A DNA stretch of 8,413 nt from Rhodoferax sp. (GTDB taxonomy: Bacteria; Pseudomonadota; Gammaproteobacteria; Burkholderiales; Burkholderiaceae_C): assembly GCA_021731215.1 (NCBI GenBank), contig JAKFXU010000081.1, forward strand, positions 1 through 8,413. Reading direction: 5' to 3'. A program made the position numbers and the translations under genes. The notes below the pieces were generated by a model, which had not been told where the DNA came from, made no database searches, and was given only the letters and a program-made list of their open reading frames with translations. Positions 6,491-8,413 of the stretch are shown here, piece by piece; the first letter of the stretch is position 1; every line of letters begins with the position of its first letter.

Positions 6491-8413
6491 TCCACCTTCA
6501 GGGTCAGGAAGGCCCGGCGCTGGAAGCGAAATGTCGACACATAGTCCTGGTAGGGCGAACCCAGGTTCTGCACCACCAGCGCGACCTCGCCGCGCTTGCT
6601 CCCGAAACGCAGGGGCCAGCCCAGGCGCAGGTCGGTGCGGCTGATTCGACTTGACGCACCTTCTCCCACCAGCTTCGCCATGCCACTGTGCTGGTGCATC
6701 AGGCTCAGGTCCAGACCGCCGGGCAACTGCTGGAACAGGGTCAGCGAGCTGGCCAGCTTGGGGGCGGATGCGGCCGTTGCGGCAGCACCCGAGTCGATGT
6801 CCATATAGGCTTGATTGAAGATCAGTTGCGCACCGCCCCAGGGTCGCGCTTTAAGCTGGTATTCAAGGCCCTGAATGGAAAACCCTTCGGAGTTGACGAA
6901 ATCGCGCGGCTGCCCGCTGGTCCCCTCTACAAAACCACTGGTCTGCTCGTGGAAGGCGCGCACATCCAGGTTGAGCCCAAGCCGCGGGAACTCAGCCAAG
7001 TAACCCAGTTCGCGTGCCTGAACAGATTCAGGCTGAACCCTGCCGCTGGACTTGGTAGCGGGACCCGGAAACTGGCGGCCTCGGTAAAAGTAGCGAATAT
7101 CAGCGTACTTCTCAAACGTGCTGGGCGGCCGGTAAGCCTTGGACATACCGGCACGCAGCGTCTGCCCGGGGGCGACGTGCCAGTTCAGCATCAAGCGCGG
7201 CGCGATACTGTTACCACTATCGCTGCCCTTTTCGGCCAAGGCCCCGGCATTGAGCACCAAGTCCCGGGCAAAGCGCCATTCGACGTTGCCAAATAGTCGG
7301 GTGAAATCGGTGACCAGCGCTGCATCGGTATTGAACAAGGGCTTGGAGCTAACTTGTTCGCGCCTGATTTCTCCCCCAACAACAACCCGCACATCGGTAC
7401 CGTGGCGCGCGGTGTGCTGCAGGGTCACGACATCGCTTCTGGTACGGCCGCCGAAGTCAATCAGAATGCTGTCGTTAATACCGAACCTTGGAAGCAAGGA
7501 AAAGGGGAAATTATCCCGGTGCGATTCTTGCGTGCGCGACATACTGAGCGCCAGATCTTCATCGACGCCGAGAATGCGGCGCCAATCGAGTTGCACGTAG
7601 CCTGACTCGAAAGAGCGATCCCGCAACGGATCAGAAGTCGGCTTGGTCGCAAAACCTTTGCCTGAATCGATCACTAGACCACCTGCGCGCAATTGAATGT
7701 CATCGCTCGCCGTGGCGCGCAAGTCGGCGCGAAAATTAACGCGCCTGATCTGGTTGTGGCCATTGGCCCCGCTCAGCCCGTCATCGCCCCGGCGGTCCAG
7801 CGCAAGACGGAAGCTGGCGCCATCCTGGCCCCAGCCGAGGTGCGTCTGCACATCGCGTACACCGTTTTCTCCGCCGCTCAGCTTAGCCTGCAGGCCCAAG
7901 GTATCCACGGTGTGGCGAGTCACAATATTGACGACCCCCAGCATGGCGCGCGAACCATAAGCCGCCGAGTTGGAGCCGCGCAACACCTCGATGCGCTCAA
8001 TATCTTCCAGGGCCACCCCCTGCATACCGGGCCCGGTACCGCCGAACAGGGCAGGGGAATAAACGGAGCGGCCGTCCACCAACACTTGAATTCGAGCGGA
8101 AAAGCGCTCGAATGCACCGTGATAGCTGGCAATTGGTGCGCCAGATTCAAAAGAGGTGCTGCTCTGAAACCCCGGCACCAGGCGCAGCAGGTCGGCCACG
8201 TCGCGCGCACCGGAGCGGCGAATCGTGTCGCGGTCGAGGAGGGTGACGGCGCCCGGCGTTTCGTCCAGGCGCTGCGGCAGCCGCGAGACCGACAGCACAA
8301 TCGGCATATCGGTCAGAAAGTCCCGCTCGGACACTGCCAGTTGGACCGCAGCGGGGGCTTGCGCCGCGGCCAGACCGGCGCCAGCCAGCAGGACCAGCAG
8401 GCCGACCCGGCGC
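6484..8413 (-). CDS. TonB-dependent outer-membrane receptor, start codon beyond the window
   Basis: This is a TonB-gated beta-barrel receptor for active uptake across the outer membrane. The frame is open from TGA at 6484-6486 to the right edge, giving about 642 visible codons. A GTG at 8334 could be read as a start, but the frame continues upstream as RRVGLLVLLAGAGLAAAQA, a clear signal peptide, so the true start is just past the edge. DMPIVLSVSRL resembles a TonB box followed by the plug. Numbering from V at 8334, the plug is about residues 10-140, with TLLDRDTIRRSGARDVADLL, VLVDGRSVYSPALFGGTGPG and the hallmark IERIEVLRGSNSAAYGSRA leading into GVVNIVTR. The barrel fills the rest, including APGQTLRAGMSKAYRPPS. 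It ends FLTLKVEN, so the final residue is Asn and not the usual aromatic. There is no N-terminal STN signalling domain. It is first of three co-oriented genes with a sensor kinase downstream. Substrate is unknown. Family call is very secure. Confidence 0.95.
   Translation of the reverse strand, partial: RRVGLLVLLAGAGLAAAQAPAAVQLAVSERDFLTDMPIVLSVSRLPQRLDETPGAVTLLDRDTIRRSGARDVADLLRLVPGFQSSTSFESGAPIASYHGAFERFSARIQVLVDGRSVYSPALFGGTGPGMQGVALEDIERIEVLRGSNSAAYGSRAMLGVVNIVTRHTVDTLGLQAKLSGGENGVRDVQTHLGWGQDGASFRLALDRRGDDGLSGANGHNQIRRVNFRADLRATASDDIQLRAGGLVIDSGKGFATKPTSDPLRDRSFESGYVQLDWRRILGVDEDLALSMSRTQESHRDNFPFSLLPRFGINDSILIDFGGRTRSDVVTLQHTARHGTDVRVVVGGEIRREQVSSKPLFNTDAALVTDFTRLFGNVEWRFARDLVLNAGALAEKGSDSGNSIAPRLMLNWHVAPGQTLRAGMSKAYRPPSTFEKYADIRYFYRGRQFPGPATKSSGRVQPESVQARELGYLAEFPRLGLNLDVRAFHEQTSGFVEGTSGQPRDFVNSEGFSIQGLEYQLKARPWGGAQLIFNQAYMDIDSGAAATAASAPKLASSLTLFQQLPGGLDLSLMHQHSGMAKLVGEGASSRISRTDLRLGWPLRFGSKRGEVALVVQNLGSPYQDYVSTFRFQRRAFLTLKVEN

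Noticed and set aside
6688..7296. A 202-codon plus-strand frame opposite the TonB receptor barrel.
   Set aside because: It is antisense to a well-supported beta-barrel frame, has no recognisable motif and looks like a high-GC shadow frame.
7920..8300. A 126-codon minus-strand frame within the receptor plug region.
   Set aside because: It overlaps the plug in another frame of the same strand. Its Cys/Trp/Arg-rich composition is typical of out-of-frame translation, while the plug frame carries hallmark TonB receptor motifs.

Overview
The window is high-GC (estimated by eye) and looks like the chromosome of a betaproteobacterium, probably order Burkholderiales and perhaps a Comamonadaceae relative such as Rhodoferax or Polaromonas. 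That placement rests mainly on the character of the DnaE protein and on codon choice. It is recognition from memory, not a database match. No tRNA, rRNA, insertion sequence, CRISPR array or phage gene was seen.

Layout: (1) bases 1-2896, minus strand, hold the first 965 codons of dnaE, the catalytic alpha subunit of DNA polymerase III. The gene runs off the left edge. (2) An 87-bp divergent gap (2897-2983) carries a probable -10 box for dnaE and a perfect Shine-Dalgarno for the next gene. (3) 2984-3631, plus strand, is a NarL/LuxR-type response regulator starting at TTG. (4) 3598-5544, minus strand, is a hybrid sensor histidine kinase whose 3' end overlaps the regulator's 3' end tail to tail by 34 bp. 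(5) 5541-6470, minus strand, is an exported orphan substrate-binding protein of the ABC_sub_bind type, joined to the kinase by an ATGA start/stop overlap. (6) 6484-8413, minus strand, is a TonB-dependent outer-membrane receptor that runs off the right edge within its signal peptide.

The three minus-strand genes run receptor, then binding protein, then kinase. They have a 13-bp gap and a 4-bp overlap, so they very likely form one operon, with its promoter outside the window. With the convergent regulator they make a plausible envelope-spanning sensing module. In this model the outer-membrane receptor brings in a ligand, the periplasmic binding protein captures it, the inner-membrane kinase reads the captured state, and the LuxR-type regulator changes transcription. 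No ABC permease or ATPase, and no TonB/ExbB/ExbD, is encoded in the window, so the binding protein looks like a sensor accessory more than a transport part. This wiring is inferred from gene order and domains. The ligand and target genes cannot be read from the sequence.

The longest closed reading frame (56-2821, plus strand) is not a gene. It is the codon-register antisense shadow of dnaE.
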